A stretch of 64,000 nt of DNA from Bradyrhizobium sp. 149. Its GTDB lineage: Bacteria > Pseudomonadota > Alphaproteobacteria > Rhizobiales > Xanthobacteraceae. The DNA lies in assembly GCF_023073915.1 (NCBI RefSeq), contig NZ_JADPKK010000009.1, forward strand, positions 182,404-246,403, in the 5' to 3' direction. The translations under genes and the position numbers were made by a program. Numbering within the stretch: the stretch's first letter is position 1; each line of letters starts with the position of its first letter. Below the pieces are notes generated by a model that saw only the letters and a list, made by a program, of their open reading frames with translations, made no database searches and was not told the DNA's origin. Of this stretch, positions 28,588 to 37,243 are shown in pieces.

Positions 28588-30738
28588 ATGGCCACCAAGG
28601 CAAAGACGCTGCAGGCGAAGGACAAGGAAAAAGACGACAAGGCAGCGGACGCGCCGGAGAAGGACTCCCAGGACGCGCCCTCGCCGTTGCTCGATCTGTC
28701 CGACGCGGCCGTGAAGAAGATGATCAAGCAGGCCAAGAAGCGCGGCTTCGTGACCTTCGATCAGCTCAACGAAGTTTTGCCGTCCGACCAGACCTCTCCC
28801 GAGCAGATCGAGGACATCATGTCCATGCTCTCGGACATGGGCATCAACGTCACCGAAGCCGACGATAGCGAAGGCGAGGAAGAAAAGGACGAGGGCGGCG
28901 AGGACGAGACCGACAACGAGCTCGTCGAGGTCACGCAGAAGGCCGTCACCGAGGTCAAGAAGAGCGAGCCGGGCGAGCGCACCGACGACCCCGTGCGCAT
29001 GTATCTGCGCGAGATGGGCACCGTCGAGCTGCTGTCGCGCGAAGGCGAAATCGCGATTGCGAAGCGCATCGAGGCCGGCCGCGAGGCGATGATCGCAGGC
29101 CTCTGCGAAAGCCCGCTGACCTTCCAGGCCATCATCATCTGGCGCGACGAGCTCAACGAGGGCAAGATTTTCCTTCGTGACATCATCGATCTCGAAGCCA
29201 CCTATGCCGGCCCCGACGCCAAGGCCGGCATGAACAATGCGATGATCGCCGGCCCGACCGGCGAGAACGGTGAAGCACCGGCCGAAGGCGGCCCGGTCGC
29301 CGGCGTCGCACCCGCGCATGTCGCGCCGCCCGCCGCACCGCCGTCGCCGACCCCGTTCCGCGCCGCGCCTGCGCCCGGCACTGTCGGCGAAGCCGTGAAG
29401 GATCCCGCGGAGTCCGCCGCCGAAGCCGACATGGACGAGGACGACGAGTTCGAGAACCAGATGTCGCTTGCGGCGATCGAGGCCGAGCTCAAGCCGAAGG
29501 TCGTCGAGATCTTCGACAAGATCGCCGATAGCTACAAGAAGCTGCGCAAGCTTCAGGAACAGGACATCCAGAACCAGCTCGAGAGCACCTCGCATGGGCC
29601 CTCGCTCTCGCCGCATCAGGAGCGCAAATACCGCAAGCTCAAGGACGAGATCATCGTCGAGGTGAAATCGCTGCGCCTGAACCAGGCGCGTATCGACAGC
29701 CTCGTCGAGCAGCTCTACGACATCAACAAGCGCCTCGTCTCGCATGAGGGCCGCCTGATGCGCCTTGCCGACAGCCACGGCGTCGCGCGCGAGGACTTCT
29801 TGCGCAACTACACCGGCTCGGAGCTCGATCCGCGCTGGCTCAACCGTGTCTCGAAGCTGTCGGCCAAGGGCTGGAAGAACTTCGTCCATCACGAGAAGGA
29901 CCGCATCAAGGACCTCCGCCACGAAGTGCATCAGCTCGCGGCGCTCACCGGCCTCGAGATCATCGAGTTCCGCAAGATCGTGCACTCGGTGCAGAAGGGC
30001 GAGCGCGAAGCCCGCCAGGCCAAGAAGGAGATGGTGGAAGCCAACCTCCGTCTCGTGATTTCGATCGCCAAGAAATACACCAACCGCGGCCTGCAGTTCC
30101 TCGACCTGATCCAGGAAGGCAACATCGGCCTGATGAAGGCCGTCGACAAGTTCGAGTACCGCCGCGGCTACAAGTTCTCGACCTACGCGACATGGTGGAT
30201 CCGGCAGGCGATCACCCGCTCGATCGCCGACCAGGCGCGCACCATCCGCATCCCCGTGCACATGATCGAGACGATCAACAAGATCGTGCGCACATCGCGC
30301 CAGATGCTCAACGAGATCGGCCGGGAGCCGACTCCTGAGGAATTGGCCGAAAAGCTCGGCATGCCGCTGGAGAAAGTGCGAAAAGTCCTCAAGATCGCCA
30401 AGGAGCCGTTGTCGCTGGAGACCCCCGTCGGTGACGAAGAGGATTCACACCTCGGCGATTTCATCGAGGACAAGAACGCGATCCTGCCGATCGACGCCGC
30501 GATCCAGTCGAACCTGCGCGAGACCACGACGCGCGTGCTGGCCTCGCTCACCCCGCGCGAAGAACGCGTGCTGCGCATGCGCTTCGGCATCGGCATGAAC
30601 ACCGACCACACGCTGGAAGAAGTCGGCCAGCAGTTCTCGGTGACACGCGAACGTATTCGTCAGATCGAGGCGAAGGCGCTGCGCAAGCTGAAGCATCCGT
30701 CAAGGTCGAGGAAGTTGCGGAGCTTCCTGGATAATTGA
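28588..30738 (+). CDS. rpoD: Primary sigma factor RpoD (sigma-70)
   Basis: 716 residues. It directs RNA polymerase to housekeeping promoters. Region 1.1 is in the acidic N-terminus, region 1.2 is [32 protein letters not shown] (about residues 132-163), and region 2 is [55 protein letters not shown]. Region 4.2 [23 protein letters not shown] is at the end. A Pro/Ala-rich, acidic insertion (about residues 210-290) occupies the non-conserved region, as usual for alphaproteobacteria. ATG 28588 is preceded by AGGAGCA. A strong terminator follows. Confidence 0.98.
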   Translation: MATKAKTLQAKDKEKDDKAADAPEKDSQDAPSPLLDLSDAAVKKMIKQAKKRGFVTFDQLNEVLPSDQTSPEQIEDIMSMLSDMGINVTEADDSEGEEEKDEGGEDETDNELVEVTQKAVTEVKKSEPGERTDDPVRMYLREMGTVELLSREGEIAIAKRIEAGREAMIAGLCESPLTFQAIIIWRDELNEGKIFLRDIIDLEATYAGPDAKAGMNNAMIAGPTGENGEAPAEGGPVAGVAPAHVAPPAAPPSPTPFRAAPAPGTVGEAVKDPAESAAEADMDEDDEFENQMSLAAIEAELKPKVVEIFDKIADSYKKLRKLQEQDIQNQLESTSHGPSLSPHQERKYRKLKDEIIVEVKSLRLNQARIDSLVEQLYDINKRLVSHEGRLMRLADSHGVAREDFLRNYTGSELDPRWLNRVSKLSAKGWKNFVHHEKDRIKDLRHEVHQLAALTGLEIIEFRKIVHSVQKGEREARQAKKEMVEANLRLVISIAKKYTNRGLQFLDLIQEGNIGLMKAVDKFEYRRGYKFSTYATWWIRQAITRSIADQARTIRIPVHMIETINKIVRTSRQMLNEIGREPTPEELAEKLGMPLEKVRKVLKIAKEPLSLETPVGDEEDSHLGDFIEDKNAILPIDAAIQSNLRETTTRVLASLTPREERVLRMRFGIGMNTDHTLEEVGQQFSVTRERIRQIEAKALRKLKHPSRSRKLRSFLDN

Positions 30739-30744
30739 TTCAGG

Positions 30745-30770
30745 CGTGCCCGGACTCGATCCGGGCATCC
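30745..30770. repeat. Short palindromic repeat after rpoD
   Basis: TGCCCGGA-CTCGA-TCCGGGCA hairpin immediately after the rpoD stop; the same GCCCGGNCTNGATCCGGGC-type palindrome recurs in bradyrhizobial intergenic regions. It could contribute to transcript 3' stability. Confidence 0.55.
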
Positions 30771-30779
30771 ATCCAAACG

Positions 30780-30813
30780 AAAACGGCGGGCCGAAAGCCC
30801 GCCGTTTTTGTTT
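30780..30813 (+). terminator. Intrinsic terminator of rpoD
   Basis: 10-bp stem AACGGCGGGC/GCCCGCCGTT with a CGAAA loop followed by T5. It has also an A-run on the left and so could act in both directions, ending the opposite small gene as well. Confidence 0.9.
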
Positions 30814-30845
30814 CTACTGACGCTTGGCGTCTCGCGCAGGTCGCC

Positions 30846-31082
30846 CTATTTCTTCTTCGCGCCGACCCGCTCGAGGTTCTTGATCTCGAGCGCCGGACGG
30901 CCGGATTTTTCGGCGATCTCGCGGTCCTGCTCCATGATGAAGGCGCGGGCAGGCTCGTCGCCGTCGAGGCCACCGAGCAATTCGGCGGGGACGCGCCGGT
31001 TGGAGCGTTGGGAGCCGTCTTCATAGAAGACGTTGAAAAAGGCGAATTCGCCCTTGGGATTGGTTCCGGGTTTTTTGGCCAT
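30846..31082 (-). CDS. Small conserved-looking hypothetical protein
   Basis: 78 residues starting MAKKPGTNPKGEFAFFNVFYEDGSQRSNRRVPAELLGGLDGDEPARAFIMEQDREIAEKSGRP and ending LERVGAKKK. ATG 31082 is preferred over an upstream frame extension because the upstream part lacks conservation-like composition. It is rich in charged residues with a short beta-strand FFNVFYEDG. No domain is recognised. Small proteins with this sequence are common in Bradyrhizobium-type genomes, but that is recollection, not a search. Confidence 0.65.
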   Translation of the reverse strand: MAKKPGTNPKGEFAFFNVFYEDGSQRSNRRVPAELLGGLDGDEPARAFIMEQDREIAEKSGRPALEIKNLERVGAKKK

Positions 31083-31148
31083 GGCCGGCTTTTCGTCGAT
31101 CAGGGGGCCATAGTCAAATGACTTTGGCAGGTTTCCGGGGCTAGCCAC

Positions 31149-31316
31149 GGACCGTGCGGCGGCAGAACCGGCCGCACGAATAGATCGACGAAACCCGTTT
31201 GCAACGCGCTTGGATGCAGGGTGGAAGCGTCCAGCGCTTCGTAAAACCCGATGCGATCCTTCGAGGAGACCCTTGCCTCAACAAACGGCGGGCCGCGAAG
31301 CCCGCCGTTTATTTTT
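31149..31316 (+). ncRNA. Candidate small RNA ending in a strong intrinsic terminator
   Basis: There is no gene between 31082 and 31806, yet a perfect intrinsic terminator lies at 31283-31316. The preceding 135 bp fold into short hairpins: CGTGCGGC...GGCCGCACG at about 31151-31179, and GAAGCG-TCCAG-CGCTTC near 31228. Orphan terminators often mark sRNAs; a promoter is not identified with confidence and no named RNA family is recognised. Alternatively the terminator serves an unrecognised short transcript. Confidence 0.4.
31283..31316 (+). terminator. Intrinsic terminator, orphan
   Basis: 11-bp stem AAACGGCGGGC/GCCCGCCGTTT, loop CGCGAA, then ATTTTTAG. Its stem is nearly the same as the rpoD terminator, suggesting copying or a shared design. 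It follows no protein gene on the same strand. Confidence 0.85.
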
Positions 31317-31806
31317 AGTCTTCAGCGTCGCCCGGGGCTGGCAGGGCGACAACCTAGAATAGAATGTTATAACCTGCGCCATGCCATGGCAAGGCAAATC
31401 ATCGGCGCTGTGATGTCGCAGCGAGCGCATCAGATGTGCAGTGGTCGTGCGCCCTTATCAGAAAGCGCGTTGCCTGCACGTCTTCCCGTCTGCGTGCAGA
31501 AGTTCTAATGCTGACGAGTTCCGCGCCTCGCGAAGTTCCCATCACTTTGCGTGCGGGACCTAAAGCGAACGGCGGCAGAGGCGTGTGCGCGCTCTTCTGT
31601 TTCCCACCATGTGCGCTTCACGATGGCGCGCATCGAGCGAACGCACCTCAGCGCGACGGGGCCGATCTCCCGAGCACCTTCGCATCGCGGCGGCGGCGTC
31701 CTCCACTGTTGCTGATCGCGCCGAGCTTTGCCGCTTTGACGCGAATCCGGTTCCCGGGCATGATCGCGTGCCGCTTTCGCGCTCATTCTTCAAAGGATTT
31801 TCCCGT

Positions 31807-32613
31807 ATGTCGAGACCCGCTTTGGCCATCGCCTTCATCGCCTGTCTGGCCAGCGGATCGGCGCAGGCCGCGCGCTGCGGCGGTGACTTCAACAGCTTTG
31901 TCGCCAACATGACCGCGGAAGCGCAAGCAGCCGGCGTCTCGGCGGGCGTGACCAGCGCGGCATTCAGCGGGGTGGCCCAGGACGGCGCGGTGCTCGCCTT
32001 CGACCGGCGCCAGCGCCACACCTTCAACAAGAGCTTCGAGCAGTATGTTTCGACCCGCGTTGGACCCGGCCGCATCAATGGCGGCAAGGCGCTGTTGCAG
32101 CGCCATGCTGCGCTGCTCTCGCGCATCGAGCAGCAGTTCGGCGTGCCCCGCTATATCCTGGTCGCGATCTGGGGCTTGGAAAGCGATTTCGGCAAGGGCG
32201 ACATAGGCAAGCTGCCGGTGATCCGCACACTGGCGACGCTCGCGCATGACTGCCGCCGGACGGAGCTTTTCCAGGGCGAACTACTCGCAGCGTTGAAGAT
32301 CGTGCAGCGCGGTGACCTGCCGCTGCGCGACCTGATCGGCGCCTATGCCGGCGAGATCGGCCAGACCCAGTTCCTGCCGTCGTCCTACATCAAGTACGGC
32401 GTCGATTTCGACGGCGACGGCCACGTCGACCTCCGCCACAGCGTCCCCGACGTGCTCGCCTCGACCGCGAACCTGCTCCACACCAGCGGCTTCAAGATGG
32501 GCCAGCCCTACGGCGAAGGCACCGCCAATTTCGAGGCGATGCGCGAGTGGAACAGGGCGGTGATCTATCGCAAGACGATCGGCTATTTTGCCGATCGGCT
32601 GGCGGGGCAGTGA
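31807..32613 (+). CDS. Lytic murein transglycosylase (MltB-like)
   Basis: 268 residues from ATG 31807 (AAGGA upstream). A signal peptide MSRPALAIAFIACLASGSAQA is followed by an SLT_2-type catalytic domain: VPRYILVAIWGLESDFGKGDIGKLPVIRTLATLAHD, with the catalytic Glu in GLESDFG, and GEIGQTQFLPSSYIKYGVDFDGDGHVDLRHSVPDVLASTANLL. It cleaves the glycan strands of peptidoglycan in the periplasm. Unlike longer MltB it lacks a C-terminal peptidoglycan-binding domain, so it is a minimal form. No lipobox, so probably soluble. Confidence 0.9.
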   Translation: MSRPALAIAFIACLASGSAQAARCGGDFNSFVANMTAEAQAAGVSAGVTSAAFSGVAQDGAVLAFDRRQRHTFNKSFEQYVSTRVGPGRINGGKALLQRHAALLSRIEQQFGVPRYILVAIWGLESDFGKGDIGKLPVIRTLATLAHDCRRTELFQGELLAALKIVQRGDLPLRDLIGAYAGEIGQTQFLPSSYIKYGVDFDGDGHVDLRHSVPDVLASTANLLHTSGFKMGQPYGEGTANFEAMREWNRAVIYRKTIGYFADRLAGQ

Positions 32614-32634
32614 GGGGTGGCTGGTAGCCCCAAT

Positions 32635-32722
32635 CGTCATTGCGAGCGCAGCGAAGCAATCCAGAATCTCTCCGCGGAAACGGTCTGGATTTGCTTCGTC
32701 GCAAGAGCTCCTCGCAATGACG
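32635..32722. repeat. Mosaic inverted repeat CGTCATTGCGAGC...GCTC..CGCAATGACG
   Basis: Left CGTCATTGCGAGCGCAGCG (32635-32653) and right ...CTCGCAATGACG pair, with AAGCAATCCAGA and TCTGGATTTGCTTCG as inner arms. This mosaic palindrome is familiar from bradyrhizobial and rhodopseudomonad genomes. It sits between two convergent genes. Confidence 0.8.
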
Positions 32723-32794
32723 AGGTGAGAGTGGCGCGCGATCGCCCCCGGCCTTCGCCGGGACGGGAGTGAGGCGGAGTTGTCGTACCGCCGC

Positions 32795-33625
32795 TCACCT
32801 CCCCTTCGCCATTCTCTCCAGCTTGCGCTGCAACGGCGCCCAGTACGTGCCCGGGCGGAAGCGCTGCAACAGGTCCATGAAGCGGGCGTCCTTGCCGATC
32901 AGGATGCGCGGCTCGTTTCTCTCGATGCCCTTGATGATGCGCAAGGCGGCGTCTCTCGGCGCGGTCCTTGCCGCGTTCTCGAACCGCTCGATCGATTGCG
33001 ACCGGCGGGCGTTGTCGGTGACGCCGACCCCGGTGCGCGAATTGCGCGCGATGGCGGTGGCGACGCCGCCGGGGTGCACGACCGACAGCTTGACAGGACT
33101 TCCCGCCGCCGCAAGCTCGTGCCGCACGCTCTCGGAAAAGCCGCGCACCGCGAATTTCGCCGCGGCATAAGCCGACTGTCCCGGCGGCGCGATGATGCCG
33201 AAGATCGAGGACACATTGACGATGTGCGCCTCGCCCATTGTCTTCAGATGCGGCAGGAAGGCGCGCGTACCATGCACCACGCCCCAGAAATTGATGTCGA
33301 ACAGCCAGTCCATCTGCGCCTGATCGATCTCCTCGAACGTCCCCATCAGCGCCACGCCGGCATTGTTGACGACGATGCCGAGCGCGGGATGCGCATGGGT
33401 CGCCTCACGGGCGAACTGCGCGATGTCGCCGGGCTCGCCGACGTCGACGCGATGCAGGCTGACCTTGCGTGCGGCTCCGATCTCGGCCGCGAGTGTCTTG
33501 AGCCCCGCCTCGTCGCGATCGGCGAGCGCGAGATCGCAGCCGCGCCGCGCAAGTTCGATCGCCAGCGCGCCGCCGATGCTGCTGGCCGCTCCCGTGATGG
33601 CGGCGGCGCCGCGAATCGCTGTCAT
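32795..33625 (-). CDS. Short-chain dehydrogenase/reductase
   Basis: 276 residues. The Rossmann fold has AAITGAASSIGGALAIELARRGCDLALADRD (TG..S.IG), NNAGV, and the catalytic tetrad NVSSIFG...S..YAAAKFA with Tyr and Lys in YAAAK. The C-terminus ERMAKGR is long and basic, typical of classical SDRs that act on lipid-like or steroid-like substrates. ATG 33625 has a strong GGGGAAG site; the frame extends to 33649 but that is less likely. Oxidoreductase substrate unknown. Confidence 0.88.
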   Translation of the reverse strand: MTAIRGAAAITGAASSIGGALAIELARRGCDLALADRDEAGLKTLAAEIGAARKVSLHRVDVGEPGDIAQFAREATHAHPALGIVVNNAGVALMGTFEEIDQAQMDWLFDINFWGVVHGTRAFLPHLKTMGEAHIVNVSSIFGIIAPPGQSAYAAAKFAVRGFSESVRHELAAAGSPVKLSVVHPGGVATAIARNSRTGVGVTDNARRSQSIERFENAARTAPRDAALRIIKGIERNEPRILIGKDARFMDLLQRFRPGTYWAPLQRKLERMAKGR

Positions 33626-33753
33626 GACTTCCCCAATCAAGCTCCCCATGCGGAACTATGATTTACATTTTTTCATAATGGAACTGAACCGCATGGCTGT
33701 TCCCACCTTAACGTACGTTACTTGATGAAGACAGACAGCATTGGGAGCCGCCG

Positions 33754-34128
33754 ATGGGACAAGCAAAGCCATTTCGGGCAACCGCACTGATTGTGGAAGA
33801 CGACCTCATGCAGAGGGAGATGCTCAGTCTTCTTCTCGAAGAAAGCGGCTACGACGTCATTCAGTGCGAGAGCGCCGAGGCGGCCGAGCTTGTGCTCGAC
33901 AAGAGCGCCGGCGTGCTCTGCCTGATGATGACCGACGTCCAGCTCGCCGGCCGCATGAACGGGGTTGAGCTCGCGCATGTCGCCAAGGACCGCAACCCGA
34001 AGCTCGACATCGTCGTCACCTCCGGCCGCCCCTTGATGCAGCCCTTGCCGAACGGCGCAAAGTTCTGGGCCAAGCCATGGGCGCCGCTCGACGTGCTCCG
34101 CGAGGCCGAGATCGCGCAGCTGTCCTGA
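33754..34128 (+). CDS. Single-domain response regulator
   Basis: 124 residues. It consists of a receiver domain only: ALIVEDDLMQREMLSLLLEESGYDVI with the acidic pair, LMMTDVQLAGRMNGVELAHVA with the phospho-acceptor Asp, and WAKPWAPLDVLRE with the conserved Lys. There is no output domain, so it may relay phosphate or act by protein binding (for example stress, FixJ-like or general stress-response pathways). No kinase is adjacent. Confidence 0.88.
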   Translation: MGQAKPFRATALIVEDDLMQREMLSLLLEESGYDVIQCESAEAAELVLDKSAGVLCLMMTDVQLAGRMNGVELAHVAKDRNPKLDIVVTSGRPLMQPLPNGAKFWAKPWAPLDVLREAEIAQLS

Positions 34129-34184
34129 CGGTCGATCCGGCAGGCCGGCTTTCGTGGTCCGGGGCGCGGTGATAAGGTCACCCC

Positions 34185-34796
34185 ATGACCTTGTCCTTCC
34201 TGCTCACCTCGCTGATCGTCGTCGCCTCGCCCGGCACCGGCGTGCTCTACACGCTGGCCGCCGCGCTGACACGCGGCTCGCGCGCGAGCGTCGCGGCCGC
34301 CTTCGGCTGCACGCTCGGGATCGTGCCGCACATGACGGCCGCGATGCTGGGGCTTGCCGCCGTTCTCCACACCAGCGCGCTCGCCTTCGCCGCGCTGAAA
34401 TGGTGCGGCGTCGCCTATCTGCTCTACATGTCCTGGCAGGCGCTGCGCGAGACCGGGGCGCTGGCGGTGGACGGCGAGATCCGCGAGCGTTCGGCTGGCC
34501 GCGTGATCGTGACCGGCTTCCTGATCAACATCCTCAATCCAAAGCTGTCGATCTTCTTCCTGGCCTTCCTGCCGCAGTTCATCGCCGCGGACGAGGCCCA
34601 TGTGCTGGCGCGGATGCTGGAATTGAGCGGCGCCTTCATGGCGATGACGTTTGCGGTGTTCGTGGTCTACGGCCTCTGTGCCGCCTCGGTGCGTGAGCGC
34701 GTCATCTCCCGCCCGCGCGTCATGGCCTGGCTGCGCCGCAGCTTTGCCGCCGGCTTCGCCGCGCTCGGCGCCAAGCTGGCGTTCGCGGAGCGGTAG
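34185..34796 (+). CDS. LysE-family amino-acid exporter (second copy)
   Basis: 203 residues. Conserved features are ASPGTGVLYTLAAALTRGSRASVAAAFGCTLGIVPHMTAAMLGLAAVL, LKWCGVAYLLYMSWQALRET, and FLINILNPKLSIFFLAFLPQFI with the NPK motif. Six helices fit a RhtB/LysE exporter. Shares family but not close sequence with the gene at 21512. Downstream, a bidirectional hairpin at 34811-34834 could end its transcript. Confidence 0.88.
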   Translation: MTLSFLLTSLIVVASPGTGVLYTLAAALTRGSRASVAAAFGCTLGIVPHMTAAMLGLAAVLHTSALAFAALKWCGVAYLLYMSWQALRETGALAVDGEIRERSAGRVIVTGFLINILNPKLSIFFLAFLPQFIAADEAHVLARMLELSGAFMAMTFAVFVVYGLCAASVRERVISRPRVMAWLRRSFAAGFAALGAKLAFAER

Positions 34797-34810
34797 CGTC
34801 TCCCGCCAAT

Positions 34811-34834
34811 AAAAAAGCGGGCCTTGCGCCCGCC
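34811..34834. terminator. Hairpin with A-run, terminator of the 23-residue gene
   Basis: Stem GCGGGC/GCCCGC (34817-34822/34828-34833) after A6, giving a U-run on the minus strand, so it ends the leftward transcript of the microprotein gene. It may also help end the LysE transcript. Confidence 0.7.
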
Positions 34835-34862
34835 GTCTTCAAATTCACAACTCCTGCCCGAC

Positions 34863-34890
34863 GCCCGGGCGGAGCGAGCTCCACCCGGGC
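34863..34890. repeat. Long imperfect hairpin next to the microprotein gene
   Basis: GCCCGGG-C-GGAGC/GCTCC-A-CCCGGGC makes a 12-bp stem with one mismatch, located between the terminator and the microprotein stop. Confidence 0.55.
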
Positions 34891-34907
34891 AAAGAATAGA
34901 AGCCTCG

Positions 34908-34979
34908 TTACTTCTTCTTCGCTGCCTTCTTGGCCTTCTTCTTCGTCGCCTTCTTCGCCTTCTTCGCTTTCTTAGCCAT
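34908..34979 (-). CDS. 23-residue lysine/alanine-rich microprotein
   Basis: The frame reads MAKKAKKAKKATKKK then AKKAAKKK and a stop: 14 lysines and 7 alanines in 23 residues, like a histone H1 tail (AKK repeats). The ATG is preceded by AAGAGGATCCT, a good ribosome site, and the frame is followed on the same strand by a hairpin and a U-run terminator, so it has the signals of a real unit. It may bind nucleic acid or anionic membrane. It is too short for standard gene finding and its function is unknown. Confidence 0.6.
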   Translation of the reverse strand: MAKKAKKAKKATKKKAKKAAKKK

Positions 34980-35115
34980 AGGATCCTCTTCAGGGTTAAT
35001 GGTGAAACGCGACACGAGGGATGCTCGGCGGAGGGCCAGCCTCGCAACATCCTCGATTATAAGCTCAGCAGATTCGCGCGCTCCTGCCCCGCGCTGTCAC
35101 ATCCGTGTCATCGCG

Positions 35116-35124
35116 TTATCCACA
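35116..35124 (+). promoter_or_regulatory. Isolated perfect DnaA box TTATCCACA
   Basis: One consensus DnaA site lies in the intergenic region before the diguanylate cyclase. No cluster, AT-rich unwinding tract or dnaA/dnaN neighbourhood is visible, so it is not an origin; a regulatory role is possible. Confidence 0.5.
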
Positions 35125-35361
35125 GCTCAGATGCATTTTCGGGTGATTTCTGTCCGCGAATGCGCATCGCCGGCATGCCTAACGATCCGACAACGGCGCC
35201 AGCTGTTCATGAATCCAAAACCAAAGGCGCGCTTTCAAAGCTCGCAGTGAGACTCCGTTAAGCGCCGCGGCCGCATTGTCCCCGCAAGAAAACGGGGACG
35301 GGGTCATGGACGGACGGCTGCCAGGGACGGAGGGCGCGACGCTGCGCGTGCGGCGCGCGCC

Positions 35362-36573
35362 ATGCTGAACGTGCCGACACTCTGGACCGTGTTCGTCGTC
35401 AACTTCCTGGCGCTTGGCCTGATCTGGGCCTACGTGACGCGCTCCTATCCGAAATTTGCGGCCGCGCGGTTCTGGATGGCATCGGCCTTCATCGGCGCGA
35501 CCGGCGCGATGACGGCCCTGATCCGCCTGTTCGTCGCGTCTCCGCTGCCGCTCGTGCTTGGCGCGGCCGGCGTCATCGCGGCCTGCTGCCTTGCCGCCAT
35601 GGGCATCCAACGCTTCTATCACTGGCCGGTCTCATGGCGCATTATGACGGCAACGGGAGGCTTAAGCCTCGCCGGCATCGTGTTCTTCTTGGTCTGCTTC
35701 GACAGCATGCAGCTGCGCATGCTGAGCTACACGCTCGGTCAGGGCCTGCCGCTGGTGCTGGCACTGCGTCTGCTGCTGTCGCCGCCGGAAGGCCGCGTCA
35801 GTCCGGGCGCCCGATTGTCCGGCATCGTCATCCTCGCGATTATCGCGATCCTCGTGGTCCGCACGGTCGGCAATCTGCTCGGCGGCGATTTCTCCGCGAG
35901 CGGAGGCGGCCGGGCTCATGGCGTCATGGTGCTCGGGCTCATGTTCCTGTCGATGACGCTCAATTTCGGATTCCTGCTGATGGCGATGGACCGCCTGCGC
36001 AACGAGGTTGCCGACCTCGCGCTGCTCGACGATCTCACCGGTGTCGCCAACCGGCGCCATCTGTTGCAGCGGCTGGGCGAAGAATGCGCCCGCTCGGAGC
36101 GCAGCGGCGAGCCATTCTCGCTGCTGGTGATCGATCTCGACGAGTTCAAGGCCATCAACGATACCCATGGCCATGCCGCGGGCGATGCCTGCCTCCGGCA
36201 CTTCACCCTGATGACGCAGACGCGCTTAAGGCCCGGTGACATGCTCGCCCGCACCGGCGGCGACGAATTTTGCGTCGTGCTGCCGTCGTCCTGCCTGAGC
36301 GAGGCGGCCGCGATCGCGCGCCGCGTGGTCGAGGTCTGCCGGCAGGATGCCGTCACCTGCACCGGCGTCGACATCCCGATCGCGATCTCGATCGGGGTGG
36401 CGCAGTGGGACCCCGGCATCGGCCAATGTCCGGACCGCCTGATCGCGCATGCCGATCACGCCCTCTACGCGGCCAAGAAGAACGGCAAGAACGACTTTGC
36501 CGTCTACGATCCGGCACCGCCGCTCATGCCTGATCCGATCGGTCCAAGCGAGGCCTTGCGCAAATTCGCGTAA
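35362..36573 (+). CDS. Diguanylate cyclase with membrane-spanning sensor
   Basis: 403 residues. About six hydrophobic segments (VFVVNFLALGLIWAYV to ILAIIAILVVRTVGNLL) occupy the first half, followed by a GGDEF domain: ALLDDLTGVANRRHLLQRL, VIDLDEFKAINDTHGHAAGDACLRHF, the active site RTGGDEFCVVLPSS, and ADHALYAAKKNGKND. It makes cyclic-di-GMP from two GTP. No EAL domain; no clear inhibitory RxxD at the usual distance before GGDEF (the preceding TRLRPGDMLAR includes RPGD, so a variant I-site is possible). Function: motility/biofilm control. Confidence 0.92.
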   Translation: MLNVPTLWTVFVVNFLALGLIWAYVTRSYPKFAAARFWMASAFIGATGAMTALIRLFVASPLPLVLGAAGVIAACCLAAMGIQRFYHWPVSWRIMTATGGLSLAGIVFFLVCFDSMQLRMLSYTLGQGLPLVLALRLLLSPPEGRVSPGARLSGIVILAIIAILVVRTVGNLLGGDFSASGGGRAHGVMVLGLMFLSMTLNFGFLLMAMDRLRNEVADLALLDDLTGVANRRHLLQRLGEECARSERSGEPFSLLVIDLDEFKAINDTHGHAAGDACLRHFTLMTQTRLRPGDMLARTGGDEFCVVLPSSCLSEAAAIARRVVEVCRQDAVTCTGVDIPIAISIGVAQWDPGIGQCPDRLIAHADHALYAAKKNGKNDFAVYDPAPPLMPDPIGPSEALRKFA

Positions 36574-36607
36574 GGGCGTGCTAACGTCAGGTCCGCATTG
36601 GACCCGC

Positions 36608-37234
36608 ATGATGATCTCTCGCCCGCTCGCGGCCATTCTCGCCGCCCTCATTCTGATCGCACCGGCCGCGGCGACCGACGCCGAGCTCGCAAAGCTCGCG
36701 CGCGCCTCCGGCACGCCCGACATTCCCGGCCTGAAGATGGTGTGGCTGGCGCCATGGGGCGAGGTCGGCAACGCAAAGCCCTGGCGCAACATCATCGTGC
36801 ACCAGACCGAGGGACCGGCAGGCTCGGCGCGCGGCGGCGCCGAGGCGCAATCGAAGAATCCCACGCGTCGCGGCGTCACATTGTGGGTCGAGACCGACGG
36901 CACCGTCTATTGGGCGGTCGCGGAAAACCTGGTGCCAACCCATGGCGACGGCGCCAACCGAAACGACAACAAGTACATCGACAACAGGCCGACCTATCGC
37001 CAGGTGGTGCGCGACAATTCGATCGGCGTCGAGTTCGCCGGCAACTATCCCGACATCACCACGGGTCCGACCGCGGCGCAGCTCGCGGCGTGGAAGATCC
37101 TCGTACAGGTCCTGCGCGCGCGCTACGGCATTCCGCTCGACCACGTCTATGCGCACAACTGGATCGACTACAAGGACGCCCGCTATTGCGAAGGCTGCTG
37201 GCTCGCGACGCTGGCACGGACTTGGGGGGAGTGA
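36608..37234 (+). CDS. N-acetylmuramoyl-L-alanine amidase (Amidase_2 type)
   Basis: 208 residues. The signal peptide is MISRPLAAILAALILIAPAAATDA. The catalytic domain has KPWRNIIVHQTEGPAGSARGGAEAQ, TYRQVVRDNSIGVEFAGNYPD, and HVYAHNWIDYKDARYCEGCW, giving the two zinc histidines and a terminal Cys/Asp in the third ligand region. It would cleave the amide bond between N-acetylmuramic acid and L-alanine in the periplasm. Small (one-domain) relatives of AmiD-type enzymes. Lies 35 bp downstream of the diguanylate cyclase, perhaps in one operon. Confidence 0.87.
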   Translation: MMISRPLAAILAALILIAPAAATDAELAKLARASGTPDIPGLKMVWLAPWGEVGNAKPWRNIIVHQTEGPAGSARGGAEAQSKNPTRRGVTLWVETDGTVYWAVAENLVPTHGDGANRNDNKYIDNRPTYRQVVRDNSIGVEFAGNYPDITTGPTAAQLAAWKILVQVLRARYGIPLDHVYAHNWIDYKDARYCEGCWLATLARTWGE

Positions 37235-37243
37235 CGAGGGCGA

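Noticed and set aside
35116..35124. A replication origin around the DnaA box
   Set aside because: Only one box, no AT-rich region and no origin-associated genes nearby.
35175..35261. A 28-residue plus-strand peptide before the diguanylate cyclase
   Set aside because: Only weak context and no clear Shine-Dalgarno sequence, unlike the 23-residue gene at 34908.
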